From NCBI RefSeq assembly GCF_030412015.1, contig NZ_JASNRD010000001.1:558001-622000 (forward strand): a stretch of 64,000 nt of DNA. The letters are read 5' to 3'. Positions 9,007 through 18,579 of the stretch are shown in pieces; the first letter of the stretch is position 1, and each line of letters starts with the position of its first letter. The DNA comes from Massilia sp. YIM B02763 (lineage in GTDB: Bacteria; Pseudomonadota; Gammaproteobacteria; Burkholderiales; Burkholderiaceae_D). The translations under genes were made by a program, and so were the position numbers. The notes beneath the pieces are model-generated. The model was not told the origin of the DNA, ran no database searches, and saw only the letters and a list, made by a program, of their open reading frames with translations.

Positions 9007-9543
9007 TCAGAAGGTCAGGCGCCCCTCGATCGAATCGTCGAGCGTCTTGCCGATCAGCGCGCCGACGGCGACCTTGGCGCCGGCCACCACGCTGCCGTGC
9101 TTGTTGTCCCAGTAGTAGCCGGTCCGGGGCGTGAAGCGGATCACGGTGATGCGCGGGTCGTCCTCGCCTTCGGTGAACCAGGTCTTGAGCAGCGGATTCC
9201 ACAGTTCGTGGATCATGGTGCGGTCCTGCATGACCTCGGCCCGTCCTTCCAGTTCCAGGAAACCGGCGTGGTGGCCGACCTGGAAATAGAGTTTCGCGGC
9301 GGGATTCGCGGCCAGCTCGTGGTTCTTGTGGCTGTCGCTGGCGGACAGGAACCACAGGTTGCCGGCGTCGTCGGCCTTGCGCACGCTCATCGGGCGCACG
9401 CCGTCGGTCGATCCGGTGGCGCCGGTGGTGCAGAAGAAGCAGGATTCGGCCTCGTCGGCCATGTCCTTGACGCGCTTGGCGGCGTCGATGCCGGCCAGGT
9501 CGCGGCGATTCTGTTCGGGTTGGTTGCGGTTGATCGAATCCAT
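9007..9543 (-). CDS. General stress protein 26-like FMN-binding split barrel
   Basis: Protein of 178 aa in the pyridoxamine 5'-phosphate oxidase-like split-barrel family, subgroup of general stress protein 26. Recognisable parts are GVRPMSVRKADDAGNLWFLS (about residues 50-69), DSHKNHELAANPAAKLYFQ, GRAEV and VIRFTPRTGYYWDN. Members bind FMN or FAD and are usually stress induced; substrate is unknown. The ATG at 9543 is preceded by GGAG at a 6-base spacing; a TTG at 9555 lies inside that ribosome binding region and is rejected. It is divergent from the hybrid kinase gene, and the shared 167-base region holds a palindrome and three 12-base repeats. Confidence 0.85.
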   Translation of the reverse strand: MDSINRNQPEQNRRDLAGIDAAKRVKDMADEAESCFFCTTGATGSTDGVRPMSVRKADDAGNLWFLSASDSHKNHELAANPAAKLYFQVGHHAGFLELEGRAEVMQDRTMIHELWNPLLKTWFTEGEDDPRITVIRFTPRTGYYWDNKHGSVVAGAKVAVGALIGKTLDDSIEGRLTF

Positions 9544-9613
9544 GATGGGCTCCAAAATGAATAGGTAAGCCGACTGTACGCGAACCGGCTTGCCCGGTAT
9601 GTGCGCGCCTGAA

Positions 9614-9661
9614 CCGATGGCGCCATCGGACGGCCATTGGGACGGCCATCAGGACGGCCGA
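9614..9661. promoter_or_regulatory. Palindrome plus three 12-base direct repeats
   Basis: CCGATGGCGCCATCGG at 9614-9629 is a perfect 16-base palindrome. From 9628 the unit GGACGGCCAT occurs at 9628, 9640 and 9652 (third copy GGACGGCCGA), a strict 12-base period. The block lies between two divergent genes, 20 bases before a TATAAT. It looks like an operator for a dimeric or multimeric regulator; none is encoded next to it. Confidence 0.5.
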
Positions 9662-9680
9662 TAAGCGCGGCCGCTTGACC

Positions 9681-9686
9681 TATAAT
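9681..9686 (+). promoter_or_regulatory. Candidate -10 box for the hybrid kinase
   Basis: A perfect TATAAT lies 24 bases before the ATG at 9711. The sequence 17 bases upstream (CCGATA, 9658-9663) is a poor -35 and overlaps the last 12-base repeat, which would suit an activated promoter. Confidence 0.4.
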
Positions 9687-9710
9687 TACATCTTTTATTC
9701 CGGGAAACAC

Positions 9711-11930
9711 ATGCGCGCATCCAGCGGGCCCACCCTCTCCCTGCGCCACCTGCTGATCCTGCTCACGGCGATCGGCCTGCTGCCGCTGGCGGCCCTCGGG
9801 GTGTGGAACCTGCATGCCGCCTCGGAATACCGCCAGCGCGAACAGCAGCGCTCGATGCTCGACCTGGCGCGCGCCCTGTCCAGCGCCGTCGACGCGGAGC
9901 TCGACGGCACCGTCGCCACCCTCAGCAGCATGGCCCGCAGCCCCGCGCTCGCGGCGGGCAATATCCGCGATTTCTACGCGATCGCCGTCCAGCAGGCGCG
10001 CTCCCAGAACGAATGGTTGTCCGTGATCCTGTCCGATGCGGACGGCAATATGCTGTTCCGCACGAATGCCCCGTTCGGCGCGGCGCCGGCGCCCATCGCC
10101 GACCCGGCCAGCCTGCAGCAGGTGCTGGCGCTGCGCCGGCCCGTGGTCGGCCACATCGCGCGCGGCAAGAGCGGCAAATTCGCTGTGCCGGTGCGCATTC
10201 CCGTCAGCGACGGCGCCGGCCGCCTGTACGCGCTGACCGCCGTCGTGCGTCCCGACCGCATCGAGCGCGTCATCGCGCGCCAGCGCGCGCCGGCCGGTTC
10301 CGTGCTCGGCGTGATGGACGCGACGGGGTCGCTGGTCGCGCGCTCGCGCCCCACCGTCCTCGGCGGTCCGCCCAGCCCGACGCTGGTGCGGCTGATGCGC
10401 ACCGGCGGGCCCGAGAACGTCGGCGTCACCACCACCCTCGAAGGCGACGACGTCGTCACCGCCTACACCCGCCTGTCGCACTATGGCTGGACCGTGGCCG
10501 TCGGCGCCCCGCCGGCGCCCCTGCGCGCGGACCTGGTAAGCGGCTTCATGAGCGGCTCCGTGAGCGGCTTCGCGCTGTACGGCGCCGCCATCGTGCTGTC
10601 GCTGGCCGTGTGCATCGGCCTGGCCTCGTGGCTGGCGGCGCGCATCGTGCGCGGCATCGAGCGCCTGGAACGGGGCGCCGCCGCCCTCGGCGCCGGTGCC
10701 CCGGTCGCCATCGCCCCGTCGCGCATCCGCGAGATGCAGCGCATCGGCCAGGCGCTGGAAGCGACGGCGCGCCAGCGCAGCGCCCACGAGGACGAGCGCT
10801 CGCGCCTGCTGGTATCGCTCAAGGAGGCGCTGGAACGCCAGGAGGAGGCGCTGGGCGAGGCCAGGAACGCCGGCCGCGCCAAGGACGAGTTCCTGGCCGT
10901 GCTGGGCCACGAGCTGCGCAACCCCTTGAGCCCCATCGTCGCCTCGCTCGACCTGATGGACATGCGCGACGAGCCGGCCGGACGGCGCGAACGCACGATC
11001 ATGCGGCGCCAGGTCAGCCATTTGAAGCGCCTGGTCGACGATTTGCTGGACGTCTCGCGCATCGCCTCGGGCAAGCTGCAGGTGGACCTGCGCCCGCTCG
11101 ACCTGGCCGAACTGGCGCGCCAGACCGTGGCCGCCCTGCCCGACCAGCCGATCGCGCTGCGGGCGCCGGCCACGCTGTGGGTCGACGGCGACGAGAGCCG
11201 CCTGGCCCAGGTGCTGAACAACCTGCTGTCGAACGCGGCGCGCTTCGGCAGCACCGCCACGCGCGTCACGCTGGAGGCGCTGGACGGCAGCGCCCACCTG
11301 CGCGTGGAGGACAACGGCGTGGGCATGGAGCCGGAGCTGCCGGCGCGCGTGTTCGAACCGTTCTACCAGGCGCCGCAGCCGCTGGCGCGCCGCACGGGCG
11401 GACTGGGACTGGGCCTGGCGATCGTGCGCCGCATCGTCGAGCTGCACGGCGGCGGCGTCGCCGCCCGCAGCGCCGGCCCGGGACGCGGCAGCTGCTTCGA
11501 GGTGGTGCTGCCGCTGGCCGCCGCGCCGGCCGCGCCCGCGGCGCCCGCACGCGCGCCGGACTGCCGCCGCCTGCGCGTGCTGCTGGTCGACGACAACGAG
11601 GATGCGGCCGCCACCGCCGCCGCCCTCCTGGCCCAGCTGGGCCACGACGTGCGCACGGCGTACACGGCCGGCCAGGCCCTGGCCGCGGCCCGCGAATTCC
11701 ACCCCGAGGTGGCGATCCTCGACATCGGCCTGCCCGACATGGACGGCTACGGCCTGGCCGCGATCCTGCGCCGCACGGGCGCGCCCGGCCTGCGCCTGGT
11801 GGCGCTGACGGGGTATGGACAGAAGACGGACGTGGAACGGGCGCGCGCGGCGGGGTTCGACCTGCACCTCACCAAGCCGGCGGGGCTGGAGGATCTGCAG
11901 CGGGCGCTACAGACGACTGCGGCCATCTGA
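9711..11930 (+). CDS. Membrane hybrid sensor histidine kinase with receiver domain
   Basis: 739-aa sensor kinase. A first membrane helix (about residues 10-32) and a second (about 285-308) enclose a roughly 250-residue periplasmic sensor region of Cache/PDC type by length and position. A HAMP-like segment follows, then HisKA with FLAVLGHELRNPLSPI (phospho-acceptor His400), a HATPase_c domain with NLLSNAARFG and GGLGLGLAIVRRIVELHGG, and a C-terminal receiver (VLLVDDNEDAAAT, phospho-Asp671 in DIGLPDMDGYG). No output gene is adjacent, so the partner is unknown. The ATG at 9711 is used; an upstream TTG at 9675 overlaps the promoter. Signal is unknown. Confidence 0.9.
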   Translation: MRASSGPTLSLRHLLILLTAIGLLPLAALGVWNLHAASEYRQREQQRSMLDLARALSSAVDAELDGTVATLSSMARSPALAAGNIRDFYAIAVQQARSQNEWLSVILSDADGNMLFRTNAPFGAAPAPIADPASLQQVLALRRPVVGHIARGKSGKFAVPVRIPVSDGAGRLYALTAVVRPDRIERVIARQRAPAGSVLGVMDATGSLVARSRPTVLGGPPSPTLVRLMRTGGPENVGVTTTLEGDDVVTAYTRLSHYGWTVAVGAPPAPLRADLVSGFMSGSVSGFALYGAAIVLSLAVCIGLASWLAARIVRGIERLERGAAALGAGAPVAIAPSRIREMQRIGQALEATARQRSAHEDERSRLLVSLKEALERQEEALGEARNAGRAKDEFLAVLGHELRNPLSPIVASLDLMDMRDEPAGRRERTIMRRQVSHLKRLVDDLLDVSRIASGKLQVDLRPLDLAELARQTVAALPDQPIALRAPATLWVDGDESRLAQVLNNLLSNAARFGSTATRVTLEALDGSAHLRVEDNGVGMEPELPARVFEPFYQAPQPLARRTGGLGLGLAIVRRIVELHGGGVAARSAGPGRGSCFEVVLPLAAAPAAPAAPARAPDCRRLRVLLVDDNEDAAATAAALLAQLGHDVRTAYTAGQALAAAREFHPEVAILDIGLPDMDGYGLAAILRRTGAPGLRLVALTGYGQKTDVERARAAGFDLHLTKPAGLEDLQRALQTTAAI

Positions 11931-11931
11931 C

Positions 11932-12020
11932 CGTCGTCCCCGCGAAGGCGGGGACCCCATGTTGCTTGCACAGCCGCGACACGTGCGGAAATTGGGTCCC
12001 GGCCTGCGCCGGGACGACGT
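11932..12020. repeat. Paired inverted REP/BIME-like element, short form
   Basis: Left arm 11932-11960 (GTCCCCGCGAAGGCGGGGAC) and right arm 11992-12020 (GTCCCGGCCTGCGCCGGGAC) are separated by 31 bases. The element begins one base after the kinase stop codon and ends before the convergent ctaB. The spacer resembles that of the element at 58472-58560. Confidence 0.8.
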
Positions 12021-12039
12021 GGACCGATCGGGCTTGCTG

Positions 12040-12978
12040 TTAAGCCAGCAACGGCATCAGGTAGTGATCCGCCAGCAGCGCCGCGAACAGAAATGCCAGA
12101 TAGGCGATCGACCAGGCGAACGCCTTGCGCGCCACCTGGTCGCTGTAGCGGCGGTGCACCAGCCAGGCATGGCGCAGGAACACGGCGTTCAACACGATGG
12201 CGGCGGCCAGGTAGAGCCAGCCGCTCATGCCCACCAGGTACGGCAGCGCGCACGCTGCCGCCAGCACGATGCTGTAGCGCCAGACGGCGCGGCCCGTGTA
12301 GGCCATGCCGTGCGTCACGGGCAGCATCGGCAGGCCGGAGCGCGCATAGTCGTCGCGGCGGTACATGGCCAGCGCCCAGAAGTGCGGCGGCGTCCACAGG
12401 AAGATCACCAGCACCATCAGCCAGGCTTCGAGCGGCACGGCGTTCTCCACCGCGGCCCAGCCCAGCGCCGGCGGCATGGCGCCGGCGATGCCGCCGATGA
12501 CGATGTTCTGCGAGGTGTTCGGCTTGAGCAGGATCGTGTAGACGAAGGCATAGCCCACGAAGGTGGCCAGCGTCAGCCACATCGTGAGCGGATTGACCTC
12601 GACGTACAGGATGGCCATGCCGGTCGCGCCGATCAGCAGGGAGAGCAGCACGGTGCGGCTGCGCGTGATCTCGCCGCGGGCGGTGGCCCGGCGCGCCGTG
12701 CGCGCCATGCGGGCGTCGACCTCGGCCTCGATCAGGCAGTTGACGGCGAAGGCGGCGCCGGCCAGCAGCCAGATGCCGGCCGCGCTCCACAGCAGCACGG
12801 CCCAGCCGGGAAAGCCGGGGGCGGCCAGCAGGCTGCCGATCACGGCGCAGAACACGGTCAGCTGGGTCACGCGCGGCTTGGTCAGCACCCAGTACTGGGA
12901 CAGCGTGTTCATGGCCGGGGCCAGCGCGCCGGCGACCGGTTCGGCCGGCGCGGCAAGTTTTGCTTCGACATTCGACAT
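12040..12978 (-). CDS. ctaB: Protoheme IX farnesyltransferase (haem O synthase)
   Basis: Inner-membrane UbiA-family prenyltransferase (312 aa) that converts haem B and farnesyl diphosphate to haem O for haem-copper oxidases. The polyprenyl-diphosphate site is seen as [18 protein letters not shown] (about residues 95-112), and a second family signature is [20 protein letters not shown] followed by AMPPALGW. About eight or nine hydrophobic helices follow. MSNVEAK at 12978 is taken as the start; the frame upstream lacks family sequence. No cytochrome oxidase subunit genes lie beside it, so here it is apart from the usual cta operon. Confidence 0.92.
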   Translation of the reverse strand: MSNVEAKLAAPAEPVAGALAPAMNTLSQYWVLTKPRVTQLTVFCAVIGSLLAAPGFPGWAVLLWSAAGIWLLAGAAFAVNCLIEAEVDARMARTARRATARGEITRSRTVLLSLLIGATGMAILYVEVNPLTMWLTLATFVGYAFVYTILLKPNTSQNIVIGGIAGAMPPALGWAAVENAVPLEAWLMVLVIFLWTPPHFWALAMYRRDDYARSGLPMLPVTHGMAYTGRAVWRYSIVLAAACALPYLVGMSGWLYLAAAIVLNAVFLRHAWLVHRRYSDQVARKAFAWSIAYLAFLFAALLADHYLMPLLA

Positions 12979-13205
12979 GGCAGATAGTCCAACGTAAGAC
13001 GGTGGCGGCACGGCCGATGGGTACCGTGCGGCGGCGTGCGGCGCCTGCGCGGCGCACTGGCCGGCGGGTCGGGATGGAAGCCGCCTGCAAGCGGCGGACT
13101 TCGGGACAGCATAATCCCCGCATGCTAGCGGAAAATGCGGTCCGGCCGTACGGGCAAATTGTCCCAGTTGCCGTCAAGGCAAGCCACTACACTGTGGACG
13201 GGATG

Positions 13206-13235
13206 GGCGACTGTGGCGTAGCGGCCACAGTCGCC
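13206..13235 (-). terminator. Perfect 12-bp hairpin downstream of pncB
   Basis: GGCGACTGTGGC (13206-13217) and GCCACAGTCGCC (13224-13235) form an uninterrupted 12-bp stem with a 6-base loop, 7 bases past the pncB stop. There is no T tract on either side, so it may stabilise the mRNA end or act with Rho; no other feature is seen between pncB and ctaB. Confidence 0.5.
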
Positions 13236-13242
13236 GCGGGCA

Positions 13243-14430
13243 TCAGATGCGCTGGTCGAACACCTGGCGCAGGTAGGCGATGAAGGTCTCGTCCGTGGAA
13301 AAGCCCTTGCCCGGGCTGTCGGACAGCTTGGCGACGGGCTGGCCGTTGCAGCGGGTGAGCTTCATGACGATGTTCAGCGGGTCGAACTGGGTATCGTTGG
13401 TCAGCTTGGTGCCGATGCCGAAGCCGGTCAATACGCGGTCGGCGAAGTGACGGTACAGCATCAGCGCCTTCGGGATCGTCAGCGCGTCCGAGAAGACGAG
13501 GCGCTTGGTGCGCGCGTCGATGCGCAGCTTGGCGTAGTGGGCCAGCGCCTTCTCGCCCCACGCGACCGGGTCGCCCGAGTCGTGGCGCAGGCCGTCGAAC
13601 AGCTTGGCGAAATACAGGTCGAAGTCGCGCAGGAAGGCGTCCATGCCCACCACGTCGGTCAGCGCGGTGCCGAGGTCCCCGCGGTATTCCTGCACCCAAT
13701 CTTCCAGCGCCTTCTTCTGGAAGTCGCGCAGGCGCACGTCGAAGGACTGGAACGCCTGCATGTATTCGTGCGCCATCGTGCCGATCGGGACGATGTTGAA
13801 CTTCTTGGCCAGGTAGACGTTCGACGTGCCCTTGAAGAATTGCGGGATCTCGCGCACGAGCGTGGCCACGACTTCCTCGTGCCACTGGCCCGAGAAGCGC
13901 CGGCGCACGCCGAAGTCCGAGAATTCGAACGGGTGCTGGCGCTTCGGCTCCTGTTCGAAGGCGCGCAGCTCGTCGATCTTCTGCTGCAGCCGCTTGCGCG
14001 CCTCCGCCAGCGCCGCTTCCTGGTCGAAGCGGCGGAAATACAGCTCGTTGACGATGTACAGCACGTAGATCTCGAAGCCCATCACGTGCACGAGCGGACC
14101 GCAGGCGCGGATGCGCAGGTGCGGGCCGTCGGTCTCGACCTGGATGAACTTGCGCTGGAAACGGAACAGCGTGAGGAAGTCGGCGAAGTCGCTTTTAATA
14201 TAGCGCAGCGTGCGCAGGTAGCCCACCTCGTCCTCGGTGAAGCGCATCGTGCACAAGTGATCCAGTTCGCGCTCGACCTCTTCCTTCAGGTCGGCCAGCG
14301 GGTAGGCGGGCGTGTTGCGGCACTTGAACTCGTATTCGCCGACGGCGTTCGGGTGCATGTGCAGCAGCGCCTGCCACATCGTGAATTTGTACAGATCGGT
14401 TTCGAGCAGGCTGCGGACGACGGGTTTCAT
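13243..14430 (-). CDS. pncB: Nicotinate phosphoribosyltransferase
   Basis: PncB (395 aa) makes nicotinate mononucleotide from nicotinate, PRPP and ATP in NAD salvage. The N-terminus [20 protein letters not shown] is the family opening; later segments [26 protein letters not shown] carry the catalytic His of the GT..HE region, and [18 protein letters not shown] followed by GIGTKLTND forms the phosphate-binding part. Length equals the E. coli enzyme. It is monocistronic, ending at a strong hairpin and starting 60 bases from the SET-domain gene. Confidence 0.95.
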   Translation of the reverse strand: MKPVVRSLLETDLYKFTMWQALLHMHPNAVGEYEFKCRNTPAYPLADLKEEVERELDHLCTMRFTEDEVGYLRTLRYIKSDFADFLTLFRFQRKFIQVETDGPHLRIRACGPLVHVMGFEIYVLYIVNELYFRRFDQEAALAEARKRLQQKIDELRAFEQEPKRQHPFEFSDFGVRRRFSGQWHEEVVATLVREIPQFFKGTSNVYLAKKFNIVPIGTMAHEYMQAFQSFDVRLRDFQKKALEDWVQEYRGDLGTALTDVVGMDAFLRDFDLYFAKLFDGLRHDSGDPVAWGEKALAHYAKLRIDARTKRLVFSDALTIPKALMLYRHFADRVLTGFGIGTKLTNDTQFDPLNIVMKLTRCNGQPVAKLSDSPGKGFSTDETFIAYLRQVFDQRI

Positions 14431-14490
14431 GGTGCGAGCGTCTTGTTGTTATCGGTCCCGCCATCTTACCGGGCCTGGCGGATTCGCGCT

Positions 14491-14976
14491 TCACGCAGCC
14501 GCGTTTGCGCCCTTTTTTGCGCGCTTCTTCGGCGCCAGCATCGTGCCGTTGCACTCCGGCGTGCCGCAGCGGCAGGCGAACAGGCGCTTCAGCGCGGGCG
14601 TGTGGCGCTCGTCGTAGATCAGCGCATAGTTGTAGTTCAACTCCTCGCCGGCCTCGATGTCGTGCAGCGCGTGGATGTACACGCGGCCATCCTCCTCGTA
14701 GGCTTCGCAGTTCGGGCCGCAGGCGTGGTTGATCCAGCGCGCGTCGTTGCCGCGCCGGCCGCCGTCGATGACATTGCCGTCGGCCAGGCTGAAATAGAAG
14801 GTGTGGTTGACGGGGCCGCCGCGCTCGGCCGCGCGCCGGGTCGCCTCGTCCCAGCTGATGCGCTCGCCACGGTATTCGATGATGCGCTCGCCGGCCGCGA
14901 TGTCGCGCAGGGCGAAGACCCCGTTGCCGTGGATGGGCGATTTCCGGACTTCGTAGATGGAAGACTTGGTGCTCAT
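14491..14976 (-). CDS. SET-domain protein lysine methyltransferase-like protein
   Basis: 161-aa protein that is almost entirely a SET domain. Visible motifs: GNGVFALRDIAAGE (about 17-30), NHACGPNCEA (83-92, AdoMet-binding NHxCxPN), GEELNYNY (110-117) and a post-SET cysteine cluster CRCGTPECNG (135-144) that would bind zinc with the core Cys. All catalytic motifs are intact. The C-terminus is a short Lys/Ala-rich tail. SET proteins methylate lysine in proteins; the bacterial substrates are mostly unknown. MSTKSS at 14976 is chosen because upstream sequence is not conserved-looking. No partner gene is evident. Confidence 0.9.
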   Translation of the reverse strand: MSTKSSIYEVRKSPIHGNGVFALRDIAAGERIIEYRGERISWDEATRRAAERGGPVNHTFYFSLADGNVIDGGRRGNDARWINHACGPNCEAYEEDGRVYIHALHDIEAGEELNYNYALIYDERHTPALKRLFACRCGTPECNGTMLAPKKRAKKGANAAA

Positions 14977-15088
14977 TGCGATGACGTTGTGGGGTGGTGG
15001 ATGGTGGAAGGCGCCGCCGGCGGACAGCACGCATTATTGCTCTTTTTATAGCATTGTGCCGCACGTCTCGGCGGCGCGCCACCTTCCG

Positions 15089-16765
15089 TCAGCCTTCGAA
15101 CTCCTCCTCGCGGAATTCGACGCCCACCCGCTGCCCCGCCGCCTCCGCGTGGCGCAGTTCGACGCGCCGGATCTTGCCGGAGATCGTCTTGGGCAGCTCC
15201 GTGAACTCCAGGCGGCGGATGCGCTTGTAGGGAGAAAGCCGCTCGCGCGCGAACGCGAAGATGGCGCCGGCCAGCGCGCGCGTCGGTTCCACGCCGGGAC
15301 GCAGCGCGACGAAGGCCTTCGGCACGGACAGGCGCAGCGGGTCGGGGCTGGGCACGATGGCCGCCTCCACGACGTCCGGGTGCTCGATCAGCACGCTCTC
15401 CAGCTCGAAGGGGCTGATGCGGTAGTCCGAGGACTTGAACACGTCGTCGTTGCGGCCGACATAGAAGTAGTAGCCGTCGGCGTCGACGCGGGCCGTGTCG
15501 CCCGTGTGGTAGTGGCCGGCCCGCATCACGTCGGCCGTCTTGTCCGCGTCCCCTTCGTAGCCCAGCATCAGGCCGACCGGGCCCGCATCGAGGGCGAGGG
15601 CGATCTCGCCCTCCTCGGCCGGGCGGTCGTCGGGGTCGAGCAAGGCGATCGCGAAGCCCGGCAGCGGCCGACCCATGGATCCCGGCTTGACGCGCTGGCC
15701 GGGCGGATTGCCGATCTGGCAGGACGTCTCGGACTGGCCGAAGCCGTCGCGGATGCGGATGCCCCAGGCCCTTTCGACCTGCTCGATGACTTCCGGGTTG
15801 AGCGGCTCGCCCGCCCCCACCAGCTCGCGCAGCGGCGGGCGCCAGGCGGCGAGATCTTCCTTGATCATCATGCGCCACACGGTCGGCGGCGCGCACAGCG
15901 AGGTGACGCCGCAGCGCACGATGGTGTCCAGGCAGGCGCGCGCGGAGAAGCGCTCGTAGTTGTAGACGAATACCGTGGCGCCCGCGTTCCAGGGCGCGAA
16001 GAAGCAGCTCCACGCGTGTTTCGCCCAGCCGGGGGAGCTGATGTTCCAGTGCACGTCGCCGCGCTGCAGGCCGATCCAGTACATCGTCGACAGGTGGCCC
16101 ACCGGATAGCTTTGCTGGCTGTGCAGCACCAGCTTGGGCTTGGCCGTCGTGCCGGACGTGAAGTACAGCAGCAGCGGGTCGGTGGCCATGGTCGGCCCGT
16201 CCGGCACGAAGTCGCGCGCCGCGGCGTGGCTCGCGGCGACGTCGCGCCAGCCGGCCGGCGCGCCGCCCACGCTGATACGGGTGAAGCCGTCGCCCAGCGC
16301 GGCGAACTTGTGCGCCTCGGACGCCTGCGCCACCACGTGGGCGACGCCGCCGCGGCGCATGCGGTCTTCCAGGTCGGCGCCGGAGACGAGCATCGTCGTC
16401 GGCATCAGCACGGCGCCCAGCTTGATCGCGGCCAGCATGATTTCCCACAACTCGACGCGGTTCGGCAGCATCAGGAGCACCCGGTCGCCGCGCCGCACGC
16501 CGGCCGCGCGCAGCCAGTTGGCGACCTGGTTCGAACGGACCGCCATCTCGGCGAAGCTCAGGGTGCGCTCGCTGCCGTCTTCCTCGACGACCCACAGGGC
16601 GGGCGTGTCGTTGCCGGCGGCCTGGACGTCGAAGAAGTCCAGGGCCCAGTTGAAGGTGTCCAGCCGCGGGGCCCGGTAGTCGCGGTACGCGGTGTCGTAG
16701 TCGAGGCGGTGGCGCTGCAGGAAGTCGCGCGCGGCGATGAAGCGCGCGGTCGGGGAAGCGGTCAT
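15089..16765 (-). CDS. AMP-dependent acyl-CoA synthetase
   Basis: ANL-superfamily ligase (558 aa) that activates a carboxylic acid as acyl-AMP and then acyl-CoA. Core motifs: YFTSGTTAKPKLVLHS (P-loop), GFGQSETSCQIGN, YHTGDTARVDADGYYFYVGR and the terminal PKTISGKIRR with the catalytic Lys. Overall layout is like medium-chain or benzoate/acetate-type ligases; the substrate cannot be fixed from sequence. The start ATG has AGGAGA 5-6 bases upstream. It lies 110 bases after the polyferredoxin gene in the same direction, so it could be read from the formate dehydrogenase operon but need not be. Confidence 0.88.
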   Translation of the reverse strand: MTASPTARFIAARDFLQRHRLDYDTAYRDYRAPRLDTFNWALDFFDVQAAGNDTPALWVVEEDGSERTLSFAEMAVRSNQVANWLRAAGVRRGDRVLLMLPNRVELWEIMLAAIKLGAVLMPTTMLVSGADLEDRMRRGGVAHVVAQASEAHKFAALGDGFTRISVGGAPAGWRDVAASHAAARDFVPDGPTMATDPLLLYFTSGTTAKPKLVLHSQQSYPVGHLSTMYWIGLQRGDVHWNISSPGWAKHAWSCFFAPWNAGATVFVYNYERFSARACLDTIVRCGVTSLCAPPTVWRMMIKEDLAAWRPPLRELVGAGEPLNPEVIEQVERAWGIRIRDGFGQSETSCQIGNPPGQRVKPGSMGRPLPGFAIALLDPDDRPAEEGEIALALDAGPVGLMLGYEGDADKTADVMRAGHYHTGDTARVDADGYYFYVGRNDDVFKSSDYRISPFELESVLIEHPDVVEAAIVPSPDPLRLSVPKAFVALRPGVEPTRALAGAIFAFARERLSPYKRIRRLEFTELPKTISGKIRRVELRHAEAAGQRVGVEFREEEFEG

Positions 16766-16875
16766 GGTGGTCTCCTGTGCATGAATGCGGGCGACGGGAC
16801 ATCTGCGTTCCCTGTCGTGTTTCCCCCATTCTGCCACGGCCGCGCGCCCGCGCGCGACCGTGCCCGCGCGCCGGC

Positions 16876-18579
16876 CTAGCGGCGCTTGAGTTCGCTCGCC
16901 TGGCCGATCGTCATCTCGCCCTGCGGCGCCATCATGTCGACGACGCGGCAATCGCCGCACATGCGCATGCGGTCCAGGTTGCCGGCGAAGGCCGGGTGGC
17001 CGGACAGGCGCGCCAGCATCGCCTCGATCATGCGCACGGTGCCGAACGGCTTGCTGCAGCGGATGCAGTGGAACGGCTGCGTATCGGCCAGAACCACGGG
17101 CTGCTTGCGCGCGGGCAGGAAGGACAGGCGCGGCACCAGCGCGATCGCGTCTTCCGGGCAGGTATCCGCGCACAGCCCGCACTGGACGCAGTTCTTCTCG
17201 ATGAAGCGCAGCTGCGGCAGGCCCTGGCCGTCCTGCAGCGCATGCGCCGGACAGGCGCCGACGCAGGACATGCACAGGCTGCAGGCCGTTTGGTCCACGG
17301 CCAGCGCGCCGAACGGGCTGCCCGGCGCCAGCGCCACCTCGTCCGGCTGCACGGGCGCATGGCGGTACAGGTGGTCGAGCGCGTACTCGAGCGTGTCGCG
17401 CTTGTCGCGCGCCAGGTGGAAGCCCGCGCGCCGGGCCGGCACCGCGCCGCGCGGGGCATGGCCCATTGCCAGCCCAAGTTCCTGCACGCTGCCGGCGCGC
17501 AGCAGCTGCACGTGCGGTCCCGCATAGCCCAGCCCCGCCATCGCATCCTGCACGACGGCCATCTGGCGCTCCAGCGCGCCCACGTACTGCGGCGCTTCCT
17601 CGTCCGTCGTCAGCACGGCGACGCCGGCCGCGCCCCAGGCCAGCGCCGCCAGCCAGACGTCGATGCCCGTCGACGCCGCATGGTGCAGTCCGACGGGCAG
17701 CACCCGCGCCGGCAGCGCCTGGCCGTCGCGTTCCAGCCCGACCAGCATCGCGGCGCCCGGCACGCCGTGGAACAGCAGCACGGGATCGCTGCCGCCCGCG
17801 TCGAAGTAGGCGTTCAGCATCGCCTGGACGCGCCGCCCCGTGTGCTCGGCGGACGGGTAGGCATAGGCCAGCGCGCCCGTCGGGCAGACCGTCGTGCAGG
17901 CGCCGCAGCCGGCGCACAGGTAGGGATTGACCTTGACCAGGTCGCCCGCGCCCGAAATGGCCTCGGCCGAGCAAATGGCGATGCAGGCGTTGCAGCCCGT
18001 GCGCTCGTTGCGGCTGTGCGCGCACAGGCGCTCCTTGTACTGGAAGTATTTGGGCTTCTCGAAGTCGCCGACCATCTCCAGCAATTCGTCGGCCAGCGCG
18101 TCGAGTTCCTCCGCGTCCGTCGCCAATCCCGGCCCCGGCGCGTAGTAACCATGCGGACGCTGGTGCGCGCCGATCCGCGGCGCGGCGCCGAGGTCGGCGA
18201 CGAGGTCGAAGCGGGCATGTTCCGGCGCCCTGCCCGCCACCTGCCAGGTCGCCTCGAAGGCGCCCAGCCAGCCGGACAGCACGAGGGCGCGGGCCTGGAA
18301 CACGGGATAGATGCGCAGCGAGGGCGCCGGCATGTCCTCTCCTTCGTCCAGCAGCAGGACCGTCACCGGCAAGGCGGCCGCCAGGCGGTCGGCCAGCGGC
18401 AGCGCGTCGGCGCGGCTGCCGACGACCAGCGTATTGCCGGCCGAGCGGTAGGCGACCGTGTCGAGCGCGTCCGGCGGGCTCAGGGTGTCCAGCGCCGCAA
18501 GCGCCGCCGCGCGCGCCAGCAGGTTGCGCGCCTCCTGCTGCGGGTCGGCGTCCTGGCCTTCGATCAAGCGGATATTCAT
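16876..18579 (-). CDS. Polyferredoxin of the formate dehydrogenase cluster
   Basis: 567-aa cytosolic iron-sulfur protein. Cysteine clusters: CNACIAIC (196-203) preceded by Cys186, CAGCGACTTVCP (222-233), then near residues 430-480 CSLCMSCVGACP and CVQCGLCADTCP, giving four ferredoxin-type 4Fe-4S motifs; the C-terminal part adds CIRC and CGDC. The linker between the second and third motifs has no recognised motif. Proteins of this layout accompany DUF3305/DUF3306 and formate dehydrogenase in beta- and alphaproteobacteria and are thought to serve electron transfer or cofactor assembly. Its ATG overlaps the DUF3306 stop by 4 bases. Confidence 0.88.
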   Translation of the reverse strand: MNIRLIEGQDADPQQEARNLLARAAALAALDTLSPPDALDTVAYRSAGNTLVVGSRADALPLADRLAAALPVTVLLLDEGEDMPAPSLRIYPVFQARALVLSGWLGAFEATWQVAGRAPEHARFDLVADLGAAPRIGAHQRPHGYYAPGPGLATDAEELDALADELLEMVGDFEKPKYFQYKERLCAHSRNERTGCNACIAICSAEAISGAGDLVKVNPYLCAGCGACTTVCPTGALAYAYPSAEHTGRRVQAMLNAYFDAGGSDPVLLFHGVPGAAMLVGLERDGQALPARVLPVGLHHAASTGIDVWLAALAWGAAGVAVLTTDEEAPQYVGALERQMAVVQDAMAGLGYAGPHVQLLRAGSVQELGLAMGHAPRGAVPARRAGFHLARDKRDTLEYALDHLYRHAPVQPDEVALAPGSPFGALAVDQTACSLCMSCVGACPAHALQDGQGLPQLRFIEKNCVQCGLCADTCPEDAIALVPRLSFLPARKQPVVLADTQPFHCIRCSKPFGTVRMIEAMLARLSGHPAFAGNLDRMRMCGDCRVVDMMAPQGEMTIGQASELKRR

